The notes beneath the pieces are model-generated. The model was not told where the DNA came from. It saw only the letters and a program-made list of their open reading frames with translations, and did no database searches. DNA of 64,000 nt from Pristionchus mayeri (taxonomy: Eukaryota; Nematoda; Chromadorea; Rhabditida; Neodiplogasteridae), in NCBI GenBank assembly GCA_036245805.1, contig BTRK01000006.1, forward strand, positions 49,903,257 to 49,967,256, read 5' to 3'. The position numbers and the translations under genes are program-made. Positions 61,830 to 64,000 of this stretch are shown here, in pieces (the first letter of the stretch is position 1; every line of letters begins with the position of its first letter).

Positions 61830-62466
61830 AGCCAGGCGCGATTGTAGAGCAATTTTAGAGATTCCGATAAGTAACAAAGTATCGTATTATCTGCCATGCA
61901 AATGCACTACGTGAAATGAGATGATGAGATGAAAGGAATGTGAAATAACGTGTTACTTTGTTACTTTTCTCTCTATCTCTCTCCACAATCGCCCAATCAT
62001 TCCTTGTAGGAGCTTGCGCTAGAGCACAGAGCTCATGATTGAACCATTTAACCCTTTCCACCTTCACCGATTTTGTCATCTTGAAACAAGATAAAGCTAC
62101 TACTCTAGCACAGAGCTGACACATCCATGACTGTGCATCGGTTGGCATCCGTATGTGCCGTTTGTCGAGTGTCTCCCAAACAGTTCTGTCGATGATCAAT
62201 GAGTCTTAGCAATGAGTGATAGGCGTGCGACGATGATACCGTTGGCATTAAAGTGTACACCGGGGGGGGGGGGGGATTGAGGGAAGATTGTGAGATCAGT
62301 ATGGTCATCAGCGCGAAACTATAATTGAAAGAAATAACAGGTTTCATACCGAATTTTCTAAATTCGGTAATCAGAGGAGAATGTACAGAAAAAACCGTTC
62401 CTGCGAAAATGAATAAAAGGATAGCTCAGATGAAACTGAGAACTATCGCTAGGAAGTTGTGCAGCC
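61830..62466. other. Spacer after SOD, no gene seen
   Basis: AT-rich sequence with a G run of about 14 at 62,261-62,274. Antisense open frames here have no family resemblance. Tandem SOD duplicates are separated by this spacer and the orphan exon. Confidence 0.55.
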
Positions 62467-62628
62467 TCAGAATCCTGCGGAACCGAGGACTTCGGACATC
62501 TCAAAGATGACGGGCTTCTGAATCTCACTTACTGGTTCCCCGTTGTAGTAGTGCTCTCTCGTGTAGCGCGCGCCGGAGTTGACGGGTTTGGGACGGTCAT
62601 GCCAAGCGTTATTGTTGATGTCGGCGCA
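62467..62628 (-). CDS. Orphan terminal exon of an unrecognised gene
   Basis: Open frame of 53 residues (starting CADINNNAWH, containing GARYTREHYYNGEP, ending SAGF) behind a CTGCTAG acceptor at 62,629-62,635, ending in TGA at 62,467-62,469. The composition looks coding, but there is no ATG and I cannot find upstream exons, since the adjoining sequence is the duplicated SOD promoter. An internal GTAAGT near 62,536 is probably not used, because the next CAG is 15 nt away. It may be a piece of a gene broken by the SOD duplication, or spurious. Confidence 0.3.
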   Translation of the reverse strand, partial: CADINNNAWHDRPKPVNSGARYTREHYYNGEPVSEIQKPVIFEMSEVLGSAGF

Positions 62629-62968
62629 CTAGCAGTGTATATTAGGATTGGCCAAACGATGGCGGGGAGTGAATCGCTACCCGCGTCTCTCTCGCGCATT
62701 GCGAGAGCTGGGAAGGGAGTGGCGAATCGCTGCGCGGCCTCGTTTGGCCAACCCTCGTGTGGGACCCACCACTCTCGTACCTTCCCTCCGTCTCTCATGC
62801 GTCTTGAGTGCAGTCTGTATTCGTTGGTTGTGTTTCTCTGCTGGAATGGCCATCATCACTTCGCCTCCTGTCTCGTTTTCCCTCCACGTGGATTGTTTTT
62901 TATTCGTCGGTCTGTCTCTTTTCTCTCTCCCTTGTCTCCACCGCTTTCGCAACTGACTCACTTTGCAG

Positions 62969-64000
62969 AAAGTCTCAAACCACGCTGTGGCTGAGCTGAG
63001 AGGCGAGGGCGTCTACGGTGTCGTGCATATTCACCATGTGCCAAATTTTTGTTTATTTTCACACTTTTCATTACAAAAAAATCGAAAAGTTTGCTTGGTG
63101 CAATATGAATAAGTCCCTATATGCAGGCGAACATTTCCGTCCCCCCTGTGCTCAAGGGAGAGATCTCCGGCCTCGCGCCCGGTCTCCACGGCTTCACCAT
63201 CCACAAGTACGGCGACACCACCAATGACTGCACCTCCGTAGGCCCGCATTATGATTTCTTCGCAGACAAACATGCCGGACTCAAGGTCAGTGTGGTTCCG
63301 AACCTGGTACTGAACCTATATCTACTGGACATACCGAACCTATTCTACCAGAACATACTGAACCTAACAAATCCTATTATTGGGCGCTGTTGCGGAATTC
63401 TCCGGAGCTTCAGAGTGTAGACTTTAAATAGAGAGAAATAAGGCTGGTCGTTATGAGAACCTTATCATTCTGAAAGCAGGAGGAGTACCGTCACTCGGGA
63501 GACCTCGGCAACATCGAGGCTGGAGCAGATGGAGTCGCTAAGTACGTTTTCATCTAACAAAAGATATTCACGTCATGCATACCCAGTTACTAACTCCCAA
63601 ACTTCGTATTTATCCACGCTCGAGGCCATAAGAGTTAACAACATTTGGCATTCCATGTTGTTCCCATTTACGTTGTCACTAAAGACGCAGCGAGGGAAAC
63701 GACGCAAGAGATAATTCGAATTACGCCCAATCTTCTCAGAATTTTCGCACGATTCACCTATTCAAATGCCTAATATTAGATTATTCTGAGCGAAATTTTC
63801 CGCAGGTTCGAGATTATCGATAGCCTCGTTCCCATTTATGGACAATACTCGGTCATCGGTCGCTCGCTCGTCGTTCACGCCGGCGAGGACGATCTCGGTA
63901 CGCTACCTGATCCCTGATCCCTGACACCTTGATACCGTAATCCTGATACCGTACCCAGGAGCCAATCAATAAATCGATAATCAGGTCGCGGCACCTGCGA
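62969..64000 (+). pseudogene. Tandem Cu/Zn SOD copy lacking start codon and a copper ligand (partial)
   Basis: Exon-like blocks 62969-63037, 63124-63282, 63481-63542, 63806-63897 and from about 63985 align one to one with the intact SOD exons and their introns; the window ends inside the last exon. The residue aligned with the initiator Met is Val (GTC), with no other in-frame ATG before it. The copper-site motif FHVHQYGD has become FTIHKYGD, replacing H46 with Thr; H48, H63, H71, the exon 3 His, the Asp in GDLGN and H120 remain. Reading frames and splice sites are otherwise open, so it is either a young pseudogene or a diverged copper-poor paralogue started from an unseen upstream exon. Confidence 0.75.

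Noticed and set aside
62551..62994. 147-codon frame leading into the second SOD copy as a possible new N terminus
   Set aside because: It is out of frame with the SOD exon and translates the duplicated promoter.

Overview
Organism. The window looks like nuclear DNA of an intron-rich nematode. Conserved genes are split into many short exons (roughly 20-250 nt). Several first exons sit just after a 3' splice site with no upstream exon, as expected for spliced-leader trans-splicing. The gene set (two-domain CAP/venom-allergen-like protein, synaptogyrin, neuropeptide GPCR, Ddi1-like and ILRUN-like genes, Cu/Zn SOD, maT transposons) also fits. The short-exon style recalls diplogastrids such as Pristionchus, but that is inference. 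All exon models were built by hand from splice signals, phase agreement and family resemblance; transcript data were not available.

Layout. 1-0.8 kb: C-terminal exons of an M13 (neprilysin-like) peptidase, +. 2.19-3.48 kb: an intact maT (DD37D) transposon, abutting the first exon of an unknown acidic protein (3.5-6.0 kb, +). 6.6-10.4 kb: a four-TM claudin-like protein, -, with a decayed mariner in an intron. 11-14.1 kb: a type I membrane protein, -. 15.8-16.1 kb: a small 5-oxoprolinase-like fragment, -. 16.9-19.8 kb: a secreted two-domain CAP protein, -. 20.2-21.3 kb: a small secreted thrombospondin-repeat protein, +. 21.5-24.7 kb: synaptogyrin, -. 24.7-32.3 kb: gene-poor and repeat-rich, with a TTAA-flanked element carrying a tRNA-like core. 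32.3-39.4 kb: a neuropeptide GPCR, +, with a second maT copy in an intron. 39.4-43.4 kb: repeat-rich intergenic DNA. 43.4-46.8 and 47.6-53.8 kb: tandem Ddi1-like genes, -. Copy B keeps the protease active site; copy A has lost it. 55.0-59.3 kb: an ILRUN (C6orf106) homologue, -. 60.1-61.8 kb: an intact Cu/Zn SOD, +. 63.0 kb to the window end: a tandem SOD copy without start codon or one copper ligand.

Themes. Genes occupy perhaps half of the window. The rest is dominated by palindromic DNA: two hairpin MITE families with apparent 8-bp target duplications (hAT-like), TTAA-flanked foldback elements including two back-to-back 1.4-kb hairpins inside Ddi1-like copy B, and Tc1/mariner elements. Two tandem gene duplications (Ddi1-like, SOD) each show one copy keeping catalytic residues and the other losing them. 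I see no operon that links the genes functionally.
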